Notes under the pieces: model-generated
Told to the model about the DNA's origin: nothing
The model's database searches: none
The model's input: the letters and a program-made list of their open reading frames with translations, nothing else
From: Taenia hydatigena
Taxonomy: Eukaryota > Platyhelminthes > Cestoda > Cyclophyllidea > Taeniidae
Assembly (NCBI GenBank): GCA_036345935.2
Contig: JADWOT020000871.1
Location: forward strand, 57,119 to 121,118
Reading direction: 5' to 3'
DNA: 64,000 bases
In this document: positions 1 to 12,000 of the stretch, one piece after another
How positions within the stretch are numbered: the stretch's first letter is position 1
Layout of the letters: every line of letters begins with the position of its first letter
Made by a program: the position numbers and the translations under genes

Positions 1-3000
1 CGTCAAGAGTTCATGCAACAGACCTGTTCTTTTCGACCTACATAAAAGAGTCTGGAGTCGAATCGTCTGTGCATATAACCCATGGATAATACACAAACTA
101 ATCCACTTCTGTTACAAATGTTTGAAGAAATTGTTGGATTGTCAAAGAGCTGAACGGATGGCAGTTCGCCAGGCTCTAAAAATAGTACCATTGCTACTAC
201 CTTCCTTCATGATTATGCAGTGGGCTTCGTATTAAGTAAGGCATTCAGCGAAAGGCCTGAATGGTCTTCCAGAATCGGGAAGCTACTAAGTAATGCAATG
301 GCAATAGGTTTGCCGATTGTGTGAAACATCAAGGATAATGATGGACTGGCATAAAGCAGGTGAATGCATGTGCTCTTCAAATCGCTCCACCTACTTATAA
401 GCAGTGACTACTTTTGTAAGATCTGCAAAGACGTGTGGCAGGGTGTGCTGCCGTAAAATTTGACGAAGTGTCAAAAAGATGTGATTTTGGTGTAGGAAAG
501 ATCGACAATGTAGTGGTAGACTGAGAATGGCTTGAGCTTTCATTTTGTTCTGGAGGTAAGGGCATGTCGATGCAGGATGTCTGTCGCAGCATAGGCTTTG
601 GAATTTGTCCCTCCCTCCGTACAACTGGGCGTTCCGTAATAGATGCACCTGTAAAACAAAACGGTTGGAATAAGAACATGTGCATTTGCATGTAACTTGA
701 TGCTATTTCATGTATGCAATTGGGTCTTGTTTGACCTTGACCCCACTGGCTCGACTAAGTGTGAATGCGATAGTCAAAAATAGCAATGTCACTGATTGAA
801 ATCATTGTACAAAAATTTTTCGATGCCAACCCTGACCAACGTGCGAATCAGAAAGTGCGTGTAGGACTTCTAACGTAAGCGCACTGAGTATGCCACTGTG
901 GCTGCAGAAAAGTACAGCTGTAAGGGACGACGAATGAGTCTAGCCTCAACTCATGGTGATCAATGGAGAGAATGTGGTAGTAAAAGTACAAAAGCTTAAG
1001 GCAACAAGGAATGCAAGAACAAGGCAATACATAAAGAATGATAAAGCGGTTTGATAGACAATACCGTTGTCTTGCAGCGTTATCAGATCTTAAAGTTGTT
1101 CAGAATCGAGAGGATCTACGAGCCATTTCATGTAAAGTTAGACATGATGAAATTGTGACCACACAGTTCTGTGCCGTATTTATAGGCTACAAGAGTTAAT
1201 AAAATCTAAATTCACGGGTCAGACCCATATCGTTAGAGTCTTAATCGTGTCGAATCAACTGCCCGCAACGATGTCATATCAAGCTCAATCGTTAGACATG
1301 AGTCCGACTCATCAGAGATGGCAGCTAGTCATCGTACGACTTAATTTCGTGTCGACGCAGCAGTATCCACGAGGTCTTTACAACTCCTTTTTGCTTGTCT
1401 TCGTTAGACGTTAAATCCTCACTTCTCCAATGTTGTCTTTATAAATCAACCATCCGCTTTACTCTGACTCCTTCCACTCCTGCTTGCTCTGTCTTCCCCT
1501 TTAATCTATCAACCATCAGCGTAAGCTCTCGTTTTCTCTCCACCTATCATTTAAAACGAAGGTTTCTCTTTTCGTTCCCTTTTGCTTAAAGCCAACAAGC
1601 GCCTTTCACCCCCTTTTTAGTCACTTATGCACTTAAGCAACAAGTAATCGTAAAGTAAGCTTTTTCACGACGCTACCCAAATGAAAGGAGGAAAAGGCTC
1701 TTTTCCTAGAACCTCTATTATTTTGTACCACCGTGCTATGCAATATGACAAATCGTGAGAAGAGACTTGTTGCAAGCGAAGAGAACCACAATGAAGCCTC
1801 AAAACCTCTCTTCTACGTTACTGTCTGATTATTGGTTAAAAGAAAGCCTGAGGAGGAGTCGACAGAGGAGTCTATGCACACGCTGCCCATGCCGTCAACA
1901 AGGTCTTATATTTCTCAGTCGTTTGCTGCCACGGTGGCTCTCGACAGAGGTGTGACCTGCTAAATCGCCATGTCAAACCATTGTTTTCACACTCACTGCA
2001 CACTGATATTTTTATTAAAAAATTGCCACCTGAGAACACTGTTTACAAGTAGTGGTGAACTTTGCAATCATAACCGCATCAAAGTTTTGAATAACATCAA
2101 TGGATGGAGTTAAAGTGCTTCAACCGGTTCAAACGCCACCTTATTCTACTATAGATAACATGGACATTCGCATTCTCTCGCCTTCTACTCTTCATTGTAT
2201 TTTCCACTATCCAGTTCTTTGTCAGTTTCGTTTGTTAATCCAATCACATTCGGTTTATTTCTCATTAGCCACATGCGCCACCTCCTTTGCACCACAGCAC
2301 TGTGCAAAGTCATCCATTCTTACCATCTCCTTGTAATTCCTACGGCTTCCTTCACTTTGCCTCCTAGTCATTTCTTTGACTCTCAGCCGAGTATTCACGT
2401 TACTTCGCTCTTACCAAAGAAATGTGTGCACCGCCACCGCCCTTTGTCATGCAAGGCAACAGTTCTCACCAGATTAGATTTTAGATGTGCAACAGAAATG
2501 CATCTTTGTTATCTCAATAGAAATCCATTGATTTAAGTGCCTGAATCCTTAATTTTACTGTATTTTTTGCCTTGAAAACAAAGGTTTGCTTTTTACGTCT
2601 TTCCCTGATTTGATGTCTAGATGATTTGGTGACTTACACTACTGTTGGCAACAGTGGTTATAGCTGGACTTAAATAGGTGCTAGCTTAAGTGGATTTTCA
2701 GCTGAAGGAAATAAAGGATTGGAAATGGACACAGTGAGGCGACTTTACACAGTGCTGTGCTGCGCCTTAGTCCCTTCTTTTTGCATCTATTCCCAAACTG
2801 GCTCACTTGTCCATTCATCCAGACAGGTGGCTAGACAAAATTTAATTTATTTGCCTTTATGAAGCAAATTTAAGTGTTTTTGATTAAAGCATTCTTGGTG
2901 GTCAGAGACAATCTTTTTAATATGTGCCTTCAATTGTAGAGTACATTTTGTAATATTGTAATAGCACACACAAATAAAGCAAGAAAGAAGAAGGTGCCAT

Positions 3001-4600
3001 GTCACAGAGAGAGGGAGGAGGTCGGATGCAAAGCTCAGCCTTCGTAACTACATTATCTATATGCTTTGACCCTCTGAGATAAAAGGGATGCAGTAGAGGT
3101 ACAGGATGAAAAGAAGATCAAAGGTGAAGAAAAAACAAAGCAGAAGCAAAATATCAATGAACAGCGGAATAACAGGGACACCGTTGCAAAGCATGATGAG
3201 TAATAGGGGACTATACAACGCAGAGAAGAGCATGTCTGATGGCAGGATTTGTGATTGACCTCTTCGAATCTGACGCATGTGATCGACTAAGGACACATGT
3301 CGCGTGGTGTCTCTCGGCGCCCTCTGATGTAAGCTTTTGATAGCATTGCTTGTACGTGGTTTTGTTGGGGTAGACATCACTTGCATTAATGTTTCATAAC
3401 TTGGTTGAACATGGTGCAGCGTAGAGCGTGCTAAGGAGGCGGAAGAGAGGAAAAAGAGCCACCATGTCCACAAATTCTACAACTACTTGTGATTATGATG
3501 CGCACTTCCACGCAAAGGAATACTACTTACTACGTTAAAAAATATTAAAAACAATAATAATAATCGTAGGTGTCTACATTATCGTGACTGAAAGGAGTGA
3601 AGAGAAGTCCGAGAAGCGATCCCGCGCATTTCCCTTTCCACTGAAGTCGTGCAAATTCAAAGACAGCAGGTAAGCTGAATTAATCAGTTTAATAGACGCG
3701 GGCAGGTGAGTTTGAGGTAAATATAGAACTAATTAAATTCGATTTGCGACCCATCAACCACGTTTATCCAAGAATATTTTCTTTATAGCAAGCAATCATT
3801 TCGCAGACAATATACTAATCGTCGTTGGCTCAGTCGTACTTTCTTATTCTGAAGAAATCCTAGGCGGTGACCAAATGTCTCAGTTGTAAAGAGCGATTAG
3901 GTGATCTCTGTTCTCCTGATGAATTATTAGCCCCGTGGTCTTACGTATACAGGGCCACATCCAACGGTGAGGCTGGATGACTCCACCACCAGCTGACACA
4001 CTTGCAAGCAAGCCACTCAAGCAACCGCTCATCATGCGTTTGAACATCCCACCCACAAATTGTTGCTTTTTCCTTCTGCCGAACGGCTAAAAGCCATTTT
4101 CAATAAATGGAACCCACGCGTATATTGATGACTGTAGTCATTGCAACAGACTGACCGAGGTGCCGCTAGCAAACAAGACATGTAATTCGTAACAACATCC
4201 TTGCCGCTTTTAAATGAAAATACAAAACAGTGGTGAGAAGTTGCCATTTGATCAAGTTTTCTGGGAAACTCCCACCTCACCCGTATCAAGCCATATCAAA
4301 TGCCTCACTATGTGAATTGTTCTAGCCTTCACAAAAAAACTTTTCCTTCTGTTTGATCACCTGCCTAAAATGTATTTTAAGAAACGGAGCTCAGAATCTA
4401 CTTTGGTGGTTTTATATGCGTTCGGCAATGCACTCGCTTTTATTCAATTCACATTATGCGCGATATGCCTCATGATCAAAATGTTTACATTTGCACATAA
4501 AATGAAATATCTCAAGGCATTTCAAAGGGAACAATATAGGATCCTCATTTTAATGCTGCGAATTTCAGAGGATTTATATGCATTCACTTGATCTATGCTG
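1..4600. other. Unassigned region, no gene recognised
   Basis: No reading frame here resembles a known family, and none has convincing splice or promoter context. There is a pyrimidine-rich stretch around 1,395-1,600, a purine-rich stretch around 2,970-3,030 and a short AAT-type run near 3,550. Open frames reach 138 codons (3,057-3,473, minus) but look like chance frames. I see no RNA gene. Confidence 0.5.
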
Positions 4601-4609
4601 CAATAGCTC

Positions 4610-4725
4610 TTTTAGGTTGGCGTAAATTTTGAGCTACGAGGCAATGAATTCTGTACATCCAAAGAGGTTTGTGTTTTGGGGATGCGAAGTGCAAATGCGA
4701 GTAGAAATGTCAAAATATTTTGTGA
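4610..4725 (+). repeat. Interspersed repeat, second copy inverted at about 30.5 kb
   Basis: A block of about 110 bp recurs in inverse orientation at about 30,505-30,620. Shared pieces include CTGTACATC-AAAG-GGTTTG and AAGTGCAAATGCGAGT against AAGCACAAATGCAAGT. Neither copy carries a recognisable gene. It lies immediately beyond the conserved 3' flank of gene C and may be a separate dispersed repeat. Confidence 0.5.
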
Positions 4726-4809
4726 CCATTGGGCGCAAATGCTGTAAGGGTCATTATTGGAAGGTACATCGAGGCAGGCATGGAGAGATCATGCAACCTA
4801 ATGCGAAGT

Positions 4810-5345
4810 CATGGAATTGAAACTGCAGGTTATTGCTCAAAAATTGCAAGTAGGGCAAGCAATCATTGCACACATAAGATCAGCGCATGGTAAAGTAAAA
4901 TATCGGAAGTGCTTAACTGGCATGCCTCAAATATCCGTTTTAAGAATCCCATTGAAATAGCTTAATTAGAGCAGCGTCGAAAAGTTTAGCCAATGACTTT
5001 GAAACATTTAAATATTTTGCTTGAGAAGATCACTCTCAAACCGTAGGAAATGCAAAATAATTACACAAATGCGTATCATATACGGATGAAGAATGCACAA
5101 GGAATTTGTGAGCCAAAGCATCGCACTGGCTATTGTTAATGTAGCACTTAAATTTGTAACACACCCAGGCAGAAAGCTACAGAGGGGACAAAAGGTTGGA
5201 TTCATAGGGCAGCATTGTACTTGATGGGCCGAATATTGAAGAACAGCAGTGAAAAGCTGATATAGGCAGCGATTATTTGCATCATAAGAGAGGGCGTGAC
5301 ACAGAAGCACCAAAAAAGGCAAGAAAAATTGTAAAAGTTAACAGT
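4810..5345 (-). repeat. 3' flank of mucin-like gene C, paralogous to A and B flanks
   Basis: Read on the minus strand, the sequence just past the end of gene C aligns by eye with the DNA downstream of pseudogenes A (about 23,165-23,720) and B (about 46,310-46,870). Shared landmarks are a block ending in CTGCCTA-ATCAGC, a later block around ATCAAGTACA-TGC, and an A+T-rich block with AATGGGATT. The duplicated unit therefore includes the 3' UTR and downstream DNA, not only the coding part. Similarity fades below about 4,810. Divergence is clearly larger than between A and B. Confidence 0.65.
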
Positions 5346-5356
5346 AATAAAAAGAG

Positions 5357-5973
5357 CTAATGCACGCAAATGAAGAGGAATAGGAAGAGAGAAGCTGCAA
5401 ATGTGTGCGTGACAACTGCTGAACCAGACTTGGCAATAAAACCGATATTGGGAGAAGAAGCAGCAGAGGACGTGACTGAGCTACTGATTGTGGGGATAAA
5501 CTCCGTTGTATTAGACGCTGCAGTAGTTGGCAAATAAATTTGTGTTGGTAGCCTTGTGGAAGGAGCCAAAGTAGTGCTTGTCGCAAAGAAGACTGAAGTA
5601 TCGGATGTTGTTGCTGTCACGTCTAACATAGCAACAATCGATGGAATGACTGTTTATGGGACGTTGTAGTAGTTAGCGTGTAGTCTTGAGTCAGCAGCGT
5701 CGTGCTTGGAGCCAAGTTAGTATTATCTGCGGAGTCGATTGCAGCATCGGTCGTTGGCGCTGTCGTGGTGGATGTATCTGTTATATTGGATGCAGCAGTA
5801 GGCCGCGCATCGGTTTCTGCCACTAAGTATGATGTGAGTAATAGCGCAAAACAAAACGGATTGGCCGTCTAAGATAGATGTTAAAAGGCGCAGTGTTTAA
5901 CAACCAAAATGACTGCTTCAAACGTGCCTATGGGCAAACGCAACTTTGATCCGACTTTTACTACCTTTATCAT
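5357..5973 (-). CDS. Mucin-like secreted protein C (two exons, one frameshift)
   Basis: Proposed exon 1 is 5,965-5,973 (ATG ATA AAG). A 96-bp GT-AG intron follows (5,869-5,964), then exon 2 from 5,868. The join gives a good signal peptide, MIKTANPFCFALLLTSYLVA, matching the A and B leaders (hydrophobic core then AETD/AETES). About 70 Thr/Ser/Ala-rich residues follow, including TTLLTQDY and TTTT. The frame then breaks at about 5,650: paralogues A and B read AATAAAACAG where C reads CATAAACAG, one A short. In the shifted frame the protein continues with ASNTTEF, a Ser-rich stretch, then SGSA and the tail HTFAASLFLFLFICVH before TAG at 5,357, which looks like a GPI-anchor signal. Full length would be about 170 residues. 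It is probably an apical or secreted apomucin. It may be a pseudogene, or the missing base may be an assembly error. Confidence 0.6.
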
Positions 5974-6005
5974 CGCTCACTTTGCGTTACTATGTGCGTT
6001 GACTA

Positions 6006-6015
6006 CCATTATATG
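6006..6015 (-). promoter_or_regulatory. TATA-like box upstream of gene C
   Basis: On the minus strand CATATAATGG lies about 35-40 bp before the proposed ATG at 5,973. The spacing suits a core promoter with a very short 5' UTR, as also proposed for A and B. The surrounding sequence is not obviously related to the A and B promoters, so this is weak. Confidence 0.3.
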
Positions 6016-6029
6016 TTTGATAATAGTGG

Positions 6030-9000
6030 TAAACGTCAATAGAACTCAAAGCACTAACGGCAAGAAAACGGGAGGGGAGAGAACGTAGGTGAAGGATAAA
6101 GGGAAAGGAAGACAAATATGCACGAGCTGATACCACGTGTTGATGCGAATTTTAACTATGCAAATGCATAACTGTAAAACAAAGATGAATACAGTCGAAG
6201 AAATTATTGATTACTCTAATGATATGAAAGTCATTGTCAAATGAAACACCACCTTCAATTTTATGCCTTGAAGATTCAGCTAAGTTACAAAGACGCTTTT
6301 AAGTTTCCGTCGCCAGAAGCAGACTAATTACTATTTGGTTCGATTCGACGGGCACTTGATTGTTAATGCCATTCAGACTGTTCAGTCGAAATTATAATTA
6401 AAAGGCATTGGCAACTTTCGCTTCCAAGCACTTAGCGCTTGAGGGCTTCGTCGACATTGGTTTTTCAGCCTTCCCTCATTTGCAAGCCGTTGCCTTTTTG
6501 AGTAGATACAATGCACACCGCCATCGCCGCGAATAATGCTTGACAACACCAAGTATCGACTTGATCTGCCATAAACTAGACCGAGACTGTAGCTCATGCC
6601 AGCTGTATATGCCATCGTGCGCAAAACATCTTACGTCTCCTTGCTTCTGTTACCTTTGGAATGCATAACTGCTTACGGCAGTGTAGAATAAGGCCTAATT
6701 CCTGCCCTTCTCACCCAGCACGATAGCTCTTGTCGAGGAGTCATGGTGTTCACTTCGACAAAAAATCATCCACTCAGCACATTTAATTTCCAGATGAATA
6801 AGCTAACAGTTGCACAACATTCATTGCAGTGCTAAGCAACCTCTGTGATTCGGCTGTTTTTGGCGGGAAGATCATCCTTTTTAATTCAAGGCTTAAGTTC
6901 CATGAAAGTCTGAAGCCAGTCCTCGTACTTGCCCACAGACTGAGCTAGAATGATAACTATCATCACGATGTGTGAGCTTAATAGTCGCCTGGATCCAATT
7001 ATACCTCCTCAAAACCAAATTTACATATTTAAATATAATGGAATAATACTGCGTTTTATTTGCATCGTCTTAAGTAGTTATGATCAAGAGATAGAGGTTG
7101 GGGGCTTTGCTAAATGTTAGATTGTCCGTGCACATGTTTTACCAAAATATTACGTTCGCATCTGTGATTGGTTTTGCTTTTGTCAGTTTCATCTGCTTTA
7201 GTCTTTCATCTGCAGTAGATGGGGAGGGATTTTCGAGGCTTTTGTGTATAAATGGTGACTTGAACATCAAACCCTTTTTTGACGTATTTGTTAATTTGGC
7301 TGCTTAATACACAGCCTTGGCTGGACGTGCAAATGCATCGCATAACCGCACTCAGTGAGTGGTTTCGGATGATTATCTAACACTATTGCTTTATCCCCTT
7401 TGGTTTTCGTGATAAGTGGGAGCCTTTGCATGCTCGTGGTCTAAAACACCTACATTACCACTGAATAAGGTACACATTTAATAAAAATAGTAAAATAATC
7501 CCCTATTTAATGCACCTTCGCAGCGCGGTTGTTACGTTACATTCTCATCAACTGTAGCCCTTGATGTCTAGCTCAGGACAGAGAGTCAAGTTGCGGCTCT
7601 CTAATCGCTCTATCTGGCCTAGTTTTGTAGGATACTGCCACGTTACACTATCATTCCTCTTACCAAATAATCGTCAAATATATTAAAGACAAGTTTTTAA
7701 GTGCTAAATTCCAACTTTTCGTTTGGTTCTACTACCGTCAAGGACGTAAAAATGAAGGTGCATCATAAGCAATACGTACCTACCGGCTCCCTTCATGGAC
7801 GTAAAATGACAGATTATTGCCACATACTTTGATAAGGAATGAAATATATTAGAAGTTTTCATGTAGGGGATTCTAACTTTAAAAGACTAGTCCCTAAAGC
7901 ATGTCTACTGGCCAAAGACGGTGTCGACTCACTAAAACTCTGAGTGTATAACCTAGCAAAAGCTTTTAGCAGGAATGCTAGATAAGTCAACTTCTCCCTT
8001 AGTCGATTTTCGATTTCCCTTCCCTACCAGATTTACGCTCGACATCAGCATCTTCGTCAAGTATCCTCCAATTTGTCCACGTCTTACTGAAAGCTCAAAG
8101 AATTGCACTTGCAAATGTTGCAGTGCTGTCTTGCAGCAGCAAAGTAGTACTTCAAAATGTAGCAACTTTTTGGCTACCCCGTTTTATACCAAGTCAAGTA
8201 AAGGATAATGTCGCGTATTTAAATGCACAAACAGCAAGAGCCCTCACCCTTGTTGGTTTGTTTTACATATTTTATGCTGGTAGAGATAAGAGGCATTGCT
8301 TGTAAATGAGGTGACGGATGTTCTACTACGCGTAATAGGAAAAACTTGCACTATAATTGATCAGATGCTGGCTTTGAGACCGCCGTTTCGTGTCCCGTAG
8401 TCTCACCACGTGGCAATGTTAGCTTGGACTTTAATGTTGTGCAAGAAATAGTGCATTAATTTTGGCAATTGTCATTCAACACTTTGGCATATAGCGTCTC
8501 TAATTCAAGCAGAAAATCGCAAATCCTCTCATTTGTGCAGTGAAAAGATTTATTAAAAGCAAATGAGAAACAGGATGGCTGGAATTCAACTTACTAAATC
8601 AAAAACCACCGCACTGATTCGCTAATTCTTAAAAAACAATTCTTTCGCCTTCTATTCTTTCTTCCGCCCTTGCTCTAGCGTGCCTTCCTAGCACCATCTC
8701 AACTGGCAAACTTTCCTTGCTGTTGCGGCGCAGCTGACCATTAAGGCAACTGTTCCTACAACCCCTGACATGCACTGATATAGCTTGTTAAAATCGGTGG
8801 TAACTTCTTCAGGTCTTTTATCTTCTCATAGCATTGCGCAGCATTGCGCAATCTTATGAGTCAAAATTAACTATTTTACATCAAGGAGAAGACCATTTTA
8901 AAGATTTTTTTATTAAACTTAAGCAAGCGTGATATAAAATGTCTCAACTAACTGCGATTCATCACTATCCATCAGAACACTTCATTAAGGTGGAGTCTAT

Positions 9001-12000
9001 ATTAGTAAGGATTATAATGTAGTTGCCTTACACTTTTTATCCGCGTGGAAAGTAATCCCGCGCTCTCTTTCATAGTATATAGACCGCCCATGCGAAGTTT
9101 TTTGGAATCCAAGACAAGCAGTCCCGATCATAGAGTCCGTGACTCTTCAGTTCCGATTGTTGAGAGCGCTGCAAACGGTGCACGAAGAATGTTGCACTAA
9201 CAGTCAATGATCTCGTCAGTCGACTTTCAAATCAAGATCTGTAGTGATACAACCATCTTTTTTGTCGAAACATGATCGCGAAATCCACTCTTTGAGTTTA
9301 GTTTAGCCAAGTCATCCGCTCAGTGTATGCTCACTTATGTGAGCTTTCTGTTGCCAAATTGACCCCAGTCTTCTTTGATGTAGTAGATCGGAGTTCCTTT
9401 TTACTTGGTTCTTGTCAATACATTCACCACCGGTCCCTGCAATCTAAAAGTAATATAGGAGTAATGAAGCATCCGCAATGGAATGCTAACGCGCAGGAGT
9501 CGATATCTGATTGACTGGTCAGCGGAGACAACTGTAAACACAAAAAGCGCCAACTTTGCCAAAAACGAGACAAAGATGCTAATGGAGAGCTTTGAGTCTG
9601 GCAACTAGTAGCATTATGGCAATGGAGCTTACACTCTCGCACAGCTCAACCACTGTTGAGGTTCACAGTCGTACATTTAATGATCAGGGTGCAGGATAAA
9701 ACCAATTCAAAGATTAGTGTGAGCATTTGTGGAGGCTGTAAATGGAAGTAATGAAGCACCATACGTTTGTTCAGATGTCAAGATCGCCAACCTAAGTGAG
9801 AAGCAGAGGGATTCTTCTTATGCTTGGCATCAATTTTTGCGACTTGGTCAAGGGCCATCATCGAGAGTGGCTGTATTGCTGCAAAGTAATGTGCAACCAG
9901 ATGTCTTATGCGCACTATCTTCACTGTCGGACTGATTTCGAGGAATAGTCAAGTGGGGCTAAATTAGTGAGGGTAGAAAGGTGAAAAATACGAGTTGTCT
10001 TATTTATACCTATCAACTAGTGTTACCGTCGGAGGAAACACTTCTCTAATCGCTACTTAGATGTACCAAGATGCGAGGCTAACCATGGCTACATATCTTT
10101 AAGTCTTCAAGGTTTTTGTCAAACAACCGGGTGAGTTTGGCACTCTCTAACTATGTGAGCCAAACCATACCTCCAAAATGATAAGCCTCGTTTCTTCACG
10201 AGAGCATCTCATTTATCCAAAAGTAATCCGAACGCTGAAACACGAGACTTATTCCTGCGGTGTAAGAGTCTTCTGCGCAAACAACTGGTGTAATCGATGC
10301 AGCGGATTAGATGTTTGGATCTGCCTCTAACCACGAGAATGCAGGACATGTCAGGCAAATCACATCTATCAACAATCCGAGTGTGAGGTGTAAATCCAGA
10401 ATTAGATAGCCATAATCAGTCAAGAGTCCAAAGCATTCATCCTTCCTGTTGCATCCATTCTTGAAAAAATGCAATACTAGACAGAAGCAATAATCACATG
10501 CGCCGTATCACTTAAAGCTACAGGTCATGGTCCATTATTCCATTCCCCTGTAGTATGGATCAATGGGCAGTTGTTACTCTTTGATGTTGAAAAATTATGG
10601 AGCTGTGGTTAAAACATACTGACACCCTCTTTCAAAATGCCCGGTTCATTATAAACTTCCCCTTTACAAACAAATTCTCACCGATTAAGGAAAAATGAGT
10701 AATTTTTGCGGTTCATTCGTTAAGGCACATCACTGCGAAGTAAGTATTTTAAACGTATTCATTGCTCTTTGCTCAAAGCTTTGGATCAGAGCACGATTCT
10801 CGCTCCTCTGCGCTTTGATCACATGTAATATTGAAAACAGATCCAGAAGGTCTCTTTGCTTGCTCGTTGATACCATCGTTAAAGTGTATTTCTACATATG
10901 CACAAGGTACTCTGCGTTATTTAGAAGCGTCATTTTTGGTCCCGCACATTTAGTTCGCCAGCATCATGGTAGGCTTTATTCAGTTTAGGTGCGTTTCTAT
11001 GTGTATAAAAAGCACGTAAGCATGGGGTGCATATGTGCATGACTGTTTGAGTTTATGCACATGGATTTTCCAGCACGTTATCAATCGATGAAATGCGCCA
11101 AGTGGAACAGGTCGTGTTTTAATCCTAATGCTAATGAAATGCGTAACAAGCGGTCTAATCGGGTGAATCGCAAAAAAATTTTAGCTGCATGTTTTGCGTG
11201 TGTTTGGCGCGTTTCAGCAATCTTGAAACCGCATTGTTTGATTTGCCAGTGGCCTCGCCGATCCTGTAGAAAGCTTTCGTGGCATCAAAAAGGTAAGAGA
11301 AACCGCAAAACCTCTCCAATAACCTTTTCTCATGCCCCCTGTATGTCAAGTCACTTTTGTTGATAATTAAAATAACCTTAAGGCACAACATTTGCTTTCT
11401 GTGCCTCGTCTCATTCTTAAACTTCTTTTTGAATTCCCGATGAAATACGGGGTTAAAGTGATGTAAAGTAATAACAGAAACATGATATTTTCACACGAAT
11501 AAATGTTGCAGCTATGTTTTTTGCATGATCAGAAGCGCCCTAGTGCTACCTCAAAGATGAAGAAAGGCAAAAATAGGGCGGAATATCTATAGTGCATGCG
11601 GTAGGGCTTAGGGTTGACGGCGCAGCCAAAATACAGCTCAACTTCCACTGTGCCATGACGAAGGCCGGGAATGATCCCTCCTCAATGCTGAGAGCTAAAA
11701 ATGGGCTCGCTCCTACCTCGATGATCCCCCTTGACCCTCCTCTTGATCAATTTAGAGGTCAGCCATCACATGATATTGGCTCTATGGGAGAATCGCTCAC
11801 GAACTAACTACCCAAAGGCCTACTTTCCATGCATACGAACACATGACTGACCTCAACTTCAGAAGCCATTCTTAGCGATTTGACCATATCAGGCGTTTCG
11901 TTACGCCTGAAAACCGCATTAGGAAGCCGAGAGAGTGTTCTGGTTATCACTTGTCGCCATCACTAGTCGCAGGAATACTGGCTCAATAGCATCGAACCTC

